A stretch of DNA of 64,000 nucleotides, from assembly GCA_964244725.1 (NCBI GenBank), contig CAXTJQ010000001.1, positions 186,001-250,000 on the forward strand, in the 5' to 3' direction. Source of the DNA: Kumtagia sp964244725 (GTDB lineage: Bacteria > Pseudomonadota > Alphaproteobacteria > Rhizobiales > Rhizobiaceae). Position numbers and translations under genes: made by a program. The notes beneath the pieces were generated by a model. The model made no database searches, had not been told where the DNA came from, and worked only from the letters and a program-made list of their open reading frames with translations. Positions 26,815 through 35,917 of this stretch are shown one piece after another. Within the stretch, counting starts at the first letter, position 1; every line of letters starts with the position of its first letter.

Positions 26815-26856
26815 AATTTCGAAATTTGACTTTTGGAAATACGCGTGCAGTAGATG
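26815..26856 (+). promoter_or_regulatory. promoter/operator candidate before the isomerase operon
   Basis: A perfect 12-bp palindrome AATTTCGAAATT (26815-26826) runs into TTGACT (26826-26831, a good -35 element). TAGATG (26851-26856) follows at 19 bp as a weak -10 element. Between them, TGGAAATACGC (26834-26844) repeats the TGGAAATATGC found at 24447-24457 before the SDR gene. An internal promoter under RpiR control is plausible. Confidence 0.4.
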
Positions 26857-26888
26857 GCGCGAACGGCGGTTCTCAGGGAGGAGAGGCG

Positions 26889-27947
26889 ATGCGTACGATC
26901 AAGGGTCCAGGGCTCTTCCTCGCCCAGTTCGCGACGGACGCTCCGCCCCACAATTCGCTGGAATCGATCGCGAAATGGGCCAAGGGTCACGGCTACAAGG
27001 GCATCCAGGTGCCGAGCGTCGACAAGCGCTTTTTCGATCTCGACCTCGCCTACGAGAGCGACGCCTATTGCGACGAGATCAAGGGCAAGCTTGCCGACAT
27101 CGGCATCGTCATCACGGAACTGTCGAGTCACTTTCAGGGGCAGATGGTCTCGGTCCATCCCGCCTACGACCTGATGTTCGACGGCCAGTGTCCGCCGCAA
27201 TATAGGGGCGACCCGGAAGGTCGTCGCCACTGGGCCGCCGACCAGGTCCGCAAATGCGCCAGCGTCTCGCGCAAGCTGGGTCTAACGGAGCATGTGAGTT
27301 TCACCGGCTCGCTCGCCTGGCCGTTCTTCTATCCCTATCCGCAGCGGCCTGCCGGCCTGATCGAGGAATGCTTCGCCGAGCAGGCGCGGCGCTGGAAACC
27401 CATCCTCGACCTCTACGACGAGAACGGCGTCGACCTGTGCTTCGAGGTCCATCCGACCGAGGACATTTTCGACGGCGAGACCTGGGAGATGTTCCTCGAT
27501 GCGGTCGGCGAACATCCGCGCTGCCACATCAACTACGACGCCTCGCACTATATCAAGCAGGGCATGGACTATCTCGGCTTCATCGACCTCTACCACGACC
27601 GCATCAGGATGTTTCACGTCAAGGACGCCGAGTTCAATCCGACGGCGAAGCAGGGCTTCCTCGGCGGTTACAAGGGCTGGCTCGACCGCGCCGGGCGCGA
27701 CCGTTCCCTCGGCCACGGCCAGGTCGACTTCAAGGGCGTCTTTTCTCGTTTCGCCAAATATGATTTTGCCGGCTGGGCGGTCTACGAATGGGAGTGCTGC
27801 CTCGAGCATCCCGAGGTGGCGGCGCGCAACGGCGCGAAATTCATCGCCGACCACATCATCGAGGTCACGGACCGCGTCTTCGACGACTTCATGGCGACGG
27901 GCGTCGACCTCGATTCCACGCGTCGGTTGCTTGGGATGAAGGCCTGA
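26889..27947 (+). CDS. sugar phosphate isomerase/epimerase-like TIM-barrel protein
   Basis: The 352-aa protein belongs to the xylose-isomerase-like TIM-barrel superfamily (AP endonuclease 2 fold). Probable metal ligands are in LCFEVHPTEDIFDGE, INYDASH and MFHVKDAEF. The ATG at 26889 is preceded by GGAGGAGAGG. It is coupled to the following Gfo/Idh gene (2-bp gap), a pairing typical of inositol and sugar catabolic operons where an isomerase or dehydratase works with a dehydrogenase. No signal peptide is present. Confidence 0.85.
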   Translation: MRTIKGPGLFLAQFATDAPPHNSLESIAKWAKGHGYKGIQVPSVDKRFFDLDLAYESDAYCDEIKGKLADIGIVITELSSHFQGQMVSVHPAYDLMFDGQCPPQYRGDPEGRRHWAADQVRKCASVSRKLGLTEHVSFTGSLAWPFFYPYPQRPAGLIEECFAEQARRWKPILDLYDENGVDLCFEVHPTEDIFDGETWEMFLDAVGEHPRCHINYDASHYIKQGMDYLGFIDLYHDRIRMFHVKDAEFNPTAKQGFLGGYKGWLDRAGRDRSLGHGQVDFKGVFSRFAKYDFAGWAVYEWECCLEHPEVAARNGAKFIADHIIEVTDRVFDDFMATGVDLDSTRRLLGMKA

Positions 27948-27949
27948 CG

Positions 27950-29131
27950 ATGGTCCACGCGATCGGCGATGGCATCGGCGCGCGGCGGCTGCGCGTCGGC
28001 ATGGTCGGCGGCGGGCGCGATGCCTTCATCGGCGCGGTCCACCGCATGGCGATGCGGCTCGACGATCGCATCGATCTCGTCGCCGGCGCGCTGTCGTCGG
28101 ACCCCGAGCGCGCAAGGCTGTCGGCGGGCGATATCGGCATTGCGCCCGACCGCGCCTATGCGCGCTACGATGAGATGGCGAAGGCGGAAAGCGCGCGCCC
28201 CGACGGCATCGAGGCGGTGGTTATCGTCACGCCGAACCATCTGCACGCGACGGTCGCGTCGGTGTTTTTGGACGCCGGCATGGACATCATCTGCGACAAG
28301 CCGCTTTCGGCGACCCTCGCCGAGGCCGAGGACCTGTCCCGCCGCGCCAGCGCCAGCGGTTTGGTCTTCGCCGTCACGCTCAACAACACCGGCTACGCGA
28401 TGGTGCGCGAGGCGCGCGCGATCGTGGCGGGCGGCGCGCTCGGCAAGCTGCGGATCGTGCGCGTCGAATACATCCAGGACTGGCTGACGCTCCCCATCGA
28501 TGCGGACGGACAGAAGCAGGCCGAATGGCGCACCGACCCGGCCCGCGCCGGCCGTTCGGCCTGCCTGGCCGATATCGGCGTGCATGCCTATAGCCTCGCC
28601 CGGTTCGTCACGGGCATGCTCCCCGAGGCGATCGCCGCCGACCTGACGACCTTCGTGCCCGGCCGCCGTCTCGACGACAACGCCCATGTGCTGATGCGCT
28701 ACGCCGGCGGCGCGCGCGGCGTGCTGATCGCGAGCCAGGTCTCGCCCGGCAACTACAATCGCCTCGCGCTGAAGGTCTATGGCGAGAAGGCCGGTCTCGA
28801 ATGGTTCGCCCATGAGCCGGAGACGTTGCGCTTCACGCCTTTCGGCGAGCCGACGCGGACGCTGACGCGGGGCGGCGCGGGCGTCGGCGAGGCGGCCGCG
28901 TCGGTGTCGCGCATGCCGGCCGAACATCCGGAAGGCTATGTCGAGGGCTTCGCCAATTTCTACGGCGATGCCGCGGCGCTGATCGTGGCGCGCCGGGGCG
29001 GGCAAATCCCGGATCCGGCTCTTGTCGCGCGCGTCCCGAACGTTCACGATGGACTTGCGGGAATGCGCTTTATCGAAAGAGCCGTGGATTCCCACGAAAA
29101 CGGAGGCATCTGGACGGCGCTCGCGCCGTGA
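27950..29131 (+). CDS. Gfo/Idh/MocA-family oxidoreductase
   Basis: The 393-aa NAD(P)-dependent oxidoreductase has a Rossmann start VGMVGGGRDAFIGAVHR (16-32) and DKP (116-118) in place of the more usual EKP. The substrate-domain motif is LADIGVHAYSLARFVTG. The ATG at 27950 is 2 bp after the isomerase stop. It likely oxidises the sugar or inositol derivative imported by the transporter encoded downstream. Confidence 0.88.
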   Translation: MVHAIGDGIGARRLRVGMVGGGRDAFIGAVHRMAMRLDDRIDLVAGALSSDPERARLSAGDIGIAPDRAYARYDEMAKAESARPDGIEAVVIVTPNHLHATVASVFLDAGMDIICDKPLSATLAEAEDLSRRASASGLVFAVTLNNTGYAMVREARAIVAGGALGKLRIVRVEYIQDWLTLPIDADGQKQAEWRTDPARAGRSACLADIGVHAYSLARFVTGMLPEAIAADLTTFVPGRRLDDNAHVLMRYAGGARGVLIASQVSPGNYNRLALKVYGEKAGLEWFAHEPETLRFTPFGEPTRTLTRGGAGVGEAAASVSRMPAEHPEGYVEGFANFYGDAAALIVARRGGQIPDPALVARVPNVHDGLAGMRFIERAVDSHENGGIWTALAP

Positions 29132-29191
29132 CCGAAAAGACTGGCGGAGATCTTCGCCGGTCGGGTAAGGATCAACATGGAGGAGAGACAA

Positions 29192-30220
29192 ATGAAGACT
29201 GCATACAAGCTGGGCCTCGCCGTTCTCGCGGCCGGCCTTTCGAGCGGCGCCGCGATGGCGCAGGGCGCCTACACGATCGGCGTGTCCAACACCGTGCAGG
29301 GCAATGGCTGGCGCGAGGAGATGGTCTGCGCGATCAAGGCGCAGGCGCTCGCCTCCGGCAAGGTCGCCAAGCTCAACATCGCGCACCGCAACACCGACGC
29401 GGCCGGCCAGTCGGAGGACATCCGCAATCTGATCAGCGCCAAGGTCAACGCGATCGTCGTCAACCCCGCCGATCCGGCCGGCATCAAGGACGCGCTGGCG
29501 GAAGCCGCCAAGGCCGGCATCGTGGTCGTGGCCGTCGACCAGGCGGTGACGGAGCCGTCGGCCTACATCATCTCCAACAACCAGGAGCAGTATGCCTATC
29601 TCGGCGCGAAATGGCTGTTCGAGCAGATGGGGGGCAAGGGCAGCGTCGTCTACATGCGCGGCGCGGCCGGCGCATCGGCCGACAGCGACCGCGACAAGGG
29701 CTTCAAGAAGGCGCTGGCCGAATATCCCGGCGTGAAGGTCGGCCAGGAGGTCTTCACCGGCTGGCAGCAGGACCAGGCCAAGCAGCAGATCCTCGACTAC
29801 ATCGCCACCGGCGTGCCGTTCGACGGCGTGTGGACCTCGGGCATCGACAACGTAATCGTCGATGCGCTCGTCGAATCGCAGGCCACGCTCGTGCCGATCG
29901 TGGGCGCTGACAATGCCGGCTTCGTCGGCCAGTTGAACGCCGTTGCAGGCCTGAAGGGCGCGGCGGTGACCAATCCGGGCTCGATCGGCGGCGCCGGCGT
30001 TACGCTCGCGCTGCAGATCCTCGACGGCAAGAAGCCCGCCCAGCAGACCGTGCTCGTCGAGCCGGCGCTGTGGGAGAACGTGACCGACGCCGGCAAGGCG
30101 CAGCTCAAATCCGCCGCCGATCCCTCGCTCTCGCCGGAATGGCCGGTGTCGATTTCGATCGCCGACTGGACGACCTACACCAAGGACCAGATCGTCGCCT
30201 GCAAGGGTCCCGGGGAGTAA
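29192..30220 (+). CDS. sugar ABC importer substrate-binding protein (CUT2, periplasmic-binding protein type 1)
   Basis: The 342-aa periplasmic protein has a Sec signal peptide (residues 1-23, cleavage after AMA) and a type 1 fold with motifs AKVNAIVVNPADPAGI and VVAVDQAV. The ATG at 29192 has GGAGGAGAGA upstream; an upstream in-frame ATG at 29177 is less likely. It is the binding protein for the ATPase and permeases at 30417-33909. Ligands in this family are monosaccharides, polyols or inositols. Confidence 0.92.
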   Translation: MKTAYKLGLAVLAAGLSSGAAMAQGAYTIGVSNTVQGNGWREEMVCAIKAQALASGKVAKLNIAHRNTDAAGQSEDIRNLISAKVNAIVVNPADPAGIKDALAEAAKAGIVVVAVDQAVTEPSAYIISNNQEQYAYLGAKWLFEQMGGKGSVVYMRGAAGASADSDRDKGFKKALAEYPGVKVGQEVFTGWQQDQAKQQILDYIATGVPFDGVWTSGIDNVIVDALVESQATLVPIVGADNAGFVGQLNAVAGLKGAAVTNPGSIGGAGVTLALQILDGKKPAQQTVLVEPALWENVTDAGKAQLKSAADPSLSPEWPVSISIADWTTYTKDQIVACKGPGE

Positions 30221-30247
30221 AGGGTGGCGGATTGATAGCCCGATCGC

Positions 30248-30364
30248 GCCCCCTCCACCGCCTCCGGCGGTCCCCCTCCCCCGTAAACGGGGCAGGAACG
30301 GCGACGTTTGATCCTCCCCCGCGAAGCGGGGGAGGGGGACCACGCGAAGCGTGGTGGAGGGGGC
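30248..30364. repeat. dispersed palindromic intergenic repeat, copy 2
   Basis: A 117-bp element with the same terminal arms as copy 1 at 12004-12132 (GCCCCCTCCACC and GGTGGAGGGGGC) and a similar core. It lies between the binding-protein gene and the ATPase gene of the same importer. In the mRNA it would form a strong hairpin and may set the binding-protein to transporter ratio, as stem-loops do in other importer operons. Confidence 0.8.
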
Positions 30365-30416
30365 TGACGCATGCGCTTGCGCCCAAATCTCCTCTTACGC
30401 CATTTGAAATTGCCTC

Positions 30417-31955
30417 GTGACCCCCGCTCCCCTCCTCGATGCCACCGGCGTCGCCAAAAATTATGGGGCGGTCGCCGCGCTCAGGAACGCGTCGCTCTCC
30501 GTTCTGCCTGGCGAAGTCCATGCGTTGATGGGGGCTAACGGCGCCGGCAAGTCGACGCTCGTGAAAATTCTGACAGGCGCGATACCCGCCAGCGCCGGGC
30601 GCATCCTGGTGCGCGGCAAGGCGCACGAGGTCCGCTCACCCGCCGGCGCCCGCCGCGCGGGTCTCGTGTCGGTCTACCAGGAGCCGTCGCTGATCCCCGA
30701 CCTCGACGTCCTTTCCAATCTTCGTCTGACGCGGACGCCGGTCGGACCGTTCCGCGAATGGGTGCGCGAACTTGGCGTGCCCGATCTCGATCTGCGCGAT
30801 ACGGCGCGCGACATTCCGCTCGCGATCCAGCGCGTGCTCGACCTGGCGCGGGCGCTGGCGATCGAACCGGACGTGCTTCTGCTCGACGAGATGACCGCGG
30901 CGCTGCCGGCCAACCTGGCCGAGCGCGTTCTCGACGTCGTCAGGCGGCAAAGCAAGTCGGGCCGTTCCGTCATCTTCATCTCGCATCGGTTCGTCGAGAT
31001 CGCCGCGCTTTGCGACCGGGCGACGGTATTGCGCGATGGCGAGACCGTGGGCGTCGTCGATATCGCGCACGGCGTCGAGGACCGCATCGTCGAGTTGATG
31101 CTCGGCGCGAAAGTCGAGAAGGCGCGGCGGACGCTGCGCCTCGCCAATGAAAATGCGGCGCCCGCAAGCCCCGCGACGCGCATCGCGGTGCGCGGTCTCG
31201 GCGTCGGCGCGAAGCTTCAGGATGTCTCGTTCGATTTGAAGGACGGCGAGGTGGCGGGTGTGGTGGCGCTCGAGGGGCAGGGCCAGGACGAATTGTTCGC
31301 GGCCTTGGCCGGGTCGATGAGGCCGACCAAGGGAACGATCGCGGTGGACGGCAAGGATGTCAGCTTCTTGCATCCGGTCGACGCCATCGAAGCGGGGATC
31401 GCCTATGTGCCCGGAGACCGCTCCGAAGCGCTGGCGATGAAGCAGTCGGTGCGCGAGAACATCGCCCTGCCATTCTCGGCCGCCTTCCGCAACTGGGGGC
31501 CGATCAACCGGCGCAGGGAGGGCGCGACGGTCCAGAGCGCCATCGAGCGCCTCCAGATCGACACTCGCGCCCAGCGCGAGGTCCAGCGCCTGTCCGGCGG
31601 CAACCAGCAGAAGGTGACGATCGCGCGCTGGATCGCGGCCGACGCCCGCACCATCCTCTGCTTCGACCCGACGCGCGGCATCGATGTCGGCACCAAGCAG
31701 GAGATCTACAAGCTGTTGCGCCAGCTCGCCGCGCAAGGCAAGTCGATCCTCTACTACACGTCGGAACTCGAGGAGATCGAACTGGTCTGCGATCGCGCCA
31801 TCGTCATCTTCGGCGGCAAGGTCGTCGACATCCTGCCTTTGGAGATCGCCGACGAGCCGGCGCTGACGCGAGCCGCCTATGGCCTGCCGCGCGACGCGAA
31901 AGCTGATGTCGGCATCCTTGCAGGCTCGCCCACTGTCGCTTCGGGTGCGCCATGA
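30417..31955 (+). CDS. sugar ABC importer ATPase (RbsA/MglA-like) with altered catalytic motifs
   Basis: The 512-aa tandem ATPase has a normal Walker A GANGAGKS (39-46) in its first half. The LSxxQ signature there is replaced by IPLAIQ (133-138), and Walker B reads DEMTAAL (157-163). The second half has no standard Walker A (VALEGQGQDEL), a canonical LSGGNQQ signature (from 392), and F416-D417-P-T where DEPT is expected. Degeneracy of one half is normal in CUT2 ATPases, but deviations in both are notable. The start is GTG at 30417. It overlaps the next permease gene by 4 bp. Confidence 0.88.
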   Translation: MTPAPLLDATGVAKNYGAVAALRNASLSVLPGEVHALMGANGAGKSTLVKILTGAIPASAGRILVRGKAHEVRSPAGARRAGLVSVYQEPSLIPDLDVLSNLRLTRTPVGPFREWVRELGVPDLDLRDTARDIPLAIQRVLDLARALAIEPDVLLLDEMTAALPANLAERVLDVVRRQSKSGRSVIFISHRFVEIAALCDRATVLRDGETVGVVDIAHGVEDRIVELMLGAKVEKARRTLRLANENAAPASPATRIAVRGLGVGAKLQDVSFDLKDGEVAGVVALEGQGQDELFAALAGSMRPTKGTIAVDGKDVSFLHPVDAIEAGIAYVPGDRSEALAMKQSVRENIALPFSAAFRNWGPINRRREGATVQSAIERLQIDTRAQREVQRLSGGNQQKVTIARWIAADARTILCFDPTRGIDVGTKQEIYKLLRQLAAQGKSILYYTSELEEIELVCDRAIVIFGGKVVDILPLEIADEPALTRAAYGLPRDAKADVGILAGSPTVASGAP

Positions 31956-32926
31956 TCCGCGTCCTCCGCGGCAATGGCTGGGTCGTCGGGCTCTTCGCGC
32001 TTCTGGTCGCGCTGTTCGTCGCCACGAGGATCATCCAGCCAGGCTACGGCGCGGACGATTTCGGTTCGCTGGTGCGCGCGGTGCTCCCCTATGCCTTCGC
32101 GGTCGCGGCTCAGACCGTGGTGGTCATCGCCGGCGGCATCGACCTGTCGGTCGCAGCCATGATGGCGCTGACCAGCGTGACCGCCGCGTCGATGATGGCG
32201 GGCGCGAGCGAGGAGTACGCCCTGTTCGTCGTTCCCTTCGTGCTGGCGATGGGCTTCGTGCTCGGCGCGACCAACGGCATCCTGATCGTCGTCACGCGCG
32301 TGCCGGACATCGTCGTCACGCTCGCGACGCTGTTCATCATTCAGGGCGCGGCGCTCCTGGTGCTGGACGCACCGGGCGGCGGCGTCGCCGAATGGCTGCG
32401 CGGCCTGATCGTCGGCAATCTGCCCGTTGCCGTCATACCGGAAGGCCTCGCCGCCTGGATTCCGCGTGCGCTCATCCTGCTCGTAGTTCTGCTTTGCATC
32501 ATCTGGATCCCGCTGCGGCGATCCAGGCTCGGCCTCTCGATCTACGCGATCGGTTCGAGCGAACTCGCGGCGTTCCGCAGCGGCGTGCCGGTGGTGCGCA
32601 CCAAAATCCTCGCCTATGCGATCGCCGGCCTGTTCGGAGCGATGGGCGGACTGTCGCTTACCATGAGCACCGGCATCGGCGCGCCGATCCCCGGCCCATA
32701 CCTGCTCGCCAGCGTCGCGGCGGTCGTGCTTGGCGGCGTGGCGCTCGGCGGCGGACGCGGCGGCCTGCTCGGGCCGATCGTCGCCGTCTTCGTGTTGCGG
32801 CTGGTGCGCACCGACCTGACGCTGCTCGCCATCGACCCCAACGTGACCGCGATCGTCGAAGGCTCGATCATGGTCGCGGTCGTCATGTTCGGAGCCTTCA
32901 TCACCATGCGGAGCCGTTCCTCATGA
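31952..32926 (+). CDS. sugar ABC importer permease (RbsC-like), first of two
   Basis: The 324-aa inner-membrane permease has about 8-10 hydrophobic spans and the RbsC-type element VVIAGGIDLSVAAMMAL. It overlaps both neighbours by the ATGA arrangement, implying strict co-expression. Having two different permease genes suggests a heterodimeric channel, unlike the single-permease CUT2 importer at 48-52 kb in this window. Confidence 0.9.
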   Translation: MIRVLRGNGWVVGLFALLVALFVATRIIQPGYGADDFGSLVRAVLPYAFAVAAQTVVVIAGGIDLSVAAMMALTSVTAASMMAGASEEYALFVVPFVLAMGFVLGATNGILIVVTRVPDIVVTLATLFIIQGAALLVLDAPGGGVAEWLRGLIVGNLPVAVIPEGLAAWIPRALILLVVLLCIIWIPLRRSRLGLSIYAIGSSELAAFRSGVPVVRTKILAYAIAGLFGAMGGLSLTMSTGIGAPIPGPYLLASVAAVVLGGVALGGGRGGLLGPIVAVFVLRLVRTDLTLLAIDPNVTAIVEGSIMVAVVMFGAFITMRSRSS

Positions 32927-33909
32927 GCATCGGCGCAACCGTCTCCAAGCCAGCGCCGGCGGGCCGGCGCGTCAAGCGCTTCATGAGCGACTATCCGCTC
33001 GCGCCGCTCATCGCGCTGCTCATCCTGCTCGTGCTGGTGCTCCAGACACTGAGCCCCGGCATCGTCAATACGCGCTGGATCGCCAACACGATCAAATTCG
33101 CCATTCCGCTGGCGCTGCTCGCAGGCGCGCAGACGATGGTGATGCTCACCGGCGGCATCGATCTTTCGGTCGGCACCGCCGCGACGATGGCCGCCTTCAT
33201 CGTCGCCACCCAGTCGGTCGACCATGCGTCGGGCGTAGCGATCGCGATCGCCCTGATGCCCGCGCTGGCCATCGGCTTCGTCAACGGCGTCGGCGTCGGG
33301 GTCTTCCGCGTCCATCCGCTGATCATGACGCTCGGAACCAGCCTGATCGGCGTCGGCTGCCTCCAGGTCTACCAGCGCACGGTCATCTCCTCCGGCGCCA
33401 AATACCCGGATGTCCTGGTCTGGCTCGGCACCGGACTGACCTGGGGCTTTCCCAACGCGCTTGCGCTGTTTGTCCCGGTCGCGATTCTGCTGGTCTTCAT
33501 CCAGCGGCGAACCGGGTTCGGCCGCCTGCTCTACGCGCTCGGCGACAACGAGCGGGCGACGCGGCTGGCCGGGGTCAAATACTGGCAGGTCATCCTGGCG
33601 CTCTACATGCTGTCGAGCGTTCTCGCCGGCATCATGGGGCTGCTCTACGTCGGCCTGATCAAGGCGGCGTCTCTCTCGCTGGCCGAGCCGCTGGTGCTGC
33701 CGTCCGTGGCGGCGGCCGTCATCGGCGGCACCTCGATCTTCGGCGGGCGCGGAGGCTACACCGGCACCATCGTCGGCGCGCTGATCCTGACGGTGCTGAC
33801 CACGCTGCTGACGATTCTTCAGATGCCCGAAGGCGCGCGCCGCATCCTGTTCGGCGCGATCGTGCTGCTGGTGACCGCCGCCTATCTTCGGATCATCGAG
33901 GACCGATAG
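32923..33909 (+). CDS. sugar ABC importer permease (RbsC-like), second of two
   Basis: The 328-aa membrane protein has the conserved MLTGGIDLSVGTAATMAAF element and the C-terminal GTSIFGGRGGYTGTIVGAL. The ATG at 32923 overlaps the TGA of the first permease. It is the last gene of the operon; 22 bp later the convergent helicase gene ends, and no clear terminator is visible between them. Confidence 0.9.
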   Translation: MSIGATVSKPAPAGRRVKRFMSDYPLAPLIALLILLVLVLQTLSPGIVNTRWIANTIKFAIPLALLAGAQTMVMLTGGIDLSVGTAATMAAFIVATQSVDHASGVAIAIALMPALAIGFVNGVGVGVFRVHPLIMTLGTSLIGVGCLQVYQRTVISSGAKYPDVLVWLGTGLTWGFPNALALFVPVAILLVFIQRRTGFGRLLYALGDNERATRLAGVKYWQVILALYMLSSVLAGIMGLLYVGLIKAASLSLAEPLVLPSVAAAVIGGTSIFGGRGGYTGTIVGALILTVLTTLLTILQMPEGARRILFGAIVLLVTAAYLRIIEDR

Positions 33910-33931
33910 TGGCATCGGCCGGTCCGCGGCG

Positions 33932-35776
33932 TCAGCTCTTCTTGCGGACCTTGGCCTTCTCATATGCGGGCTTGGCGAAGGACGGCTTCGCGGTCTTCCT
34001 GACCCAAGGCGTCTTTTCGGCGGTGGCAGCGCCGTCCCCGTCGGCCGGACGAGACTTGCCGCGGTGCGGCTTGCGCTCGGGCGCCGGCTCGTCCCGTTCG
34101 GCGAAGCTCTTCTTTCCGGCATAGGCCTTGCGCGGCGCCTCGCTCAATTCGGGCGAACCGGCAAGGCGAGTTGCGCGGATGCCGTTCTCGAGAATCCGTT
34201 CCGGCCCCACGGCTGCGACGAAACCGTCGGCGCTCGCGGCGGCAAGCTGCACGAAGGTTTCGCTCTGCTGCATCCGGATCGCGCCGATGTCGCTTTTTGT
34301 GATCTCGCCGCGGCGGCAGAGCATCGGCAGCAGCCAGCGGGGTTCGGCATTCTGCTTGCGGCCGACAGATACCGAGAACCAGACGCTCGGCCCGAAGTCG
34401 CGGTCCGCCGCCGGCCGTTCAGTCCGCGATCCTTTCCGGTCCGCGGCGGCGTGGTCGGCGCGCGGCGCTTCCGCGAGTTCCTCGGGCGCGGAGCGGCCCG
34501 CGCGCAGCGTGCGCACCAAGGCCGCGGCGATCTGCTCAGGCGCATGCTGCGCCAGAAGCTGCCGCACCAGCGCCTTCTCGTCGTCCGCCAAGGCGTCCGC
34601 GAGCACGGGGCTCGCCAGCACGCGCTCGTCGTCGCGCCGGTTGACCTCGTCGATCGATGGCGGCGTGGTCCAGAAGGCGCGCAGGCTCGCATTCTGCAGC
34701 AGGCGCTCGGTGCGGCGGCGCGCGCTGTGCGGCACGATCAGCACGCTGATGCCCTTGCGCCCGGCGCGCCCCGTCCGCCCGCTGCGGTGCAGCAGCGTGT
34801 CGGGGTTGGTCGGCAGGTCGGCGTGGATGACGAGTTCGAGGTTGGGCAGGTCGATGCCGCGCGCGGCGACATCGGTCGCCACGCAGACGCGCGCCCGCCC
34901 GTCGCGCATCGCCTGCAACGCATGCGTCCGTTCGTTCTGGCTGAGTTCGCCCGACAAAGCGACGACGGAGAAGCCGCGATTGTTGAAGCGCGCCGTCATG
35001 TGGTTGACGGCGGCGCGCGTCGAGCAGAACACCAACGCCGTCGTCGCTTCATAGAAGCGCAGCACGTTGACGATCGCGTTCTCGCGGTCGTGGCCGGCTA
35101 CGGTCAGCGCGCGGTATTCGATGTCGGCGTGCTGCTTCTCCTCGGTCAGCACGTTGATGCGCACGGCGTCGCGCTGGTAGCTTTGCGCGAGCGTCGCGAT
35201 GGCGCGCGGCACGGTCGCCGAGAACATCAGCGTCCGCCGCTCGGCGGGGGCCGCGCCGAGAATGAATTCGAGGTCCTCGCGAAAGCCGAGGTCGAGCATT
35301 TCGTCCGCCTCGTCGAGCACCACGGCCCGCAGCGCCGACATGTCGAGCGAGTTGCGCATGATGTGGTCTTTCAGGCGCCCGGGCGTGCCGACGACGATAT
35401 GCGCCCCGCGCTCGAGCACCCGGCGTTCGCCGCGCATGTCCATGCCACCGACGCAGGACGCGACCGTCGCGCCGGTTTCGGCGTAGAGCCATTCCAGTTC
35501 GCGCGTCACCTGCAACGCCAGTTCGCGCGTCGGCGCGATCGCCAGCGCCAGCGGCGCGGCGGCCTGCCCGAAGCGCTGCGCGCCGCCGAGAAGGGTGTTT
35601 GCGATTGCGATGCCGAAGGCCACCGTCTTGCCCGAGCCGGTCTGCGCCGAGACCAGCGCGTCGGCGGTTTCGAGCGCCGGATCGAGGACGGCCTCCTGCA
35701 CCGGCGTCAGGTCGGAATATCCGCGTGCGGTCAATGCCTGCGCAAGCGCCGGGACGATGCCTTCGAACTCAGCCAT
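33932..35776 (-). CDS. DEAD-box RNA helicase with DbpA-type RNA-binding domain
   Basis: The 614-aa ATP-dependent RNA helicase has the Q motif (LTPVQEAVL), motif I AQTGSGKT (44-51), DEAD (155-158), SAT (186-188) and HRSGRTGRAGR. A DbpA-like RNA-binding domain lies at about 460-535 (VWFSVSVGRKQNAEPRWLLP), followed by a basic, disordered tail rich in K, R, P and A. It likely acts in ribosome assembly or mRNA turnover. It follows kdpE by 141 bp on the same strand. Confidence 0.92.
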   Translation of the reverse strand: MAEFEGIVPALAQALTARGYSDLTPVQEAVLDPALETADALVSAQTGSGKTVAFGIAIANTLLGGAQRFGQAAAPLALAIAPTRELALQVTRELEWLYAETGATVASCVGGMDMRGERRVLERGAHIVVGTPGRLKDHIMRNSLDMSALRAVVLDEADEMLDLGFREDLEFILGAAPAERRTLMFSATVPRAIATLAQSYQRDAVRINVLTEEKQHADIEYRALTVAGHDRENAIVNVLRFYEATTALVFCSTRAAVNHMTARFNNRGFSVVALSGELSQNERTHALQAMRDGRARVCVATDVAARGIDLPNLELVIHADLPTNPDTLLHRSGRTGRAGRKGISVLIVPHSARRRTERLLQNASLRAFWTTPPSIDEVNRRDDERVLASPVLADALADDEKALVRQLLAQHAPEQIAAALVRTLRAGRSAPEELAEAPRADHAAADRKGSRTERPAADRDFGPSVWFSVSVGRKQNAEPRWLLPMLCRRGEITKSDIGAIRMQQSETFVQLAAASADGFVAAVGPERILENGIRATRLAGSPELSEAPRKAYAGKKSFAERDEPAPERKPHRGKSRPADGDGAATAEKTPWVRKTAKPSFAKPAYEKAKVRKKS

Positions 35777-35917
35777 GATGGTCTTTCAAGAAGAATGCCG
35801 GGGTGCGGTCGCCACCGGACGAGCCGGACGCGCTGCGCATCCGCTGGATTGCTTTAACCGATCCTTCGTCCGCTGACCATGCGCCAAGACGGCCTTCCGC
35901 CGGGAAGCGCGAAACGC

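Noticed and set aside
27782..30343. 853-codon minus-strand ORF over the isomerase, Gfo/Idh and sugar-binding genes
   Set aside because: Pure antisense shadow; all three plus-strand genes have start sites, motifs and operon spacing.
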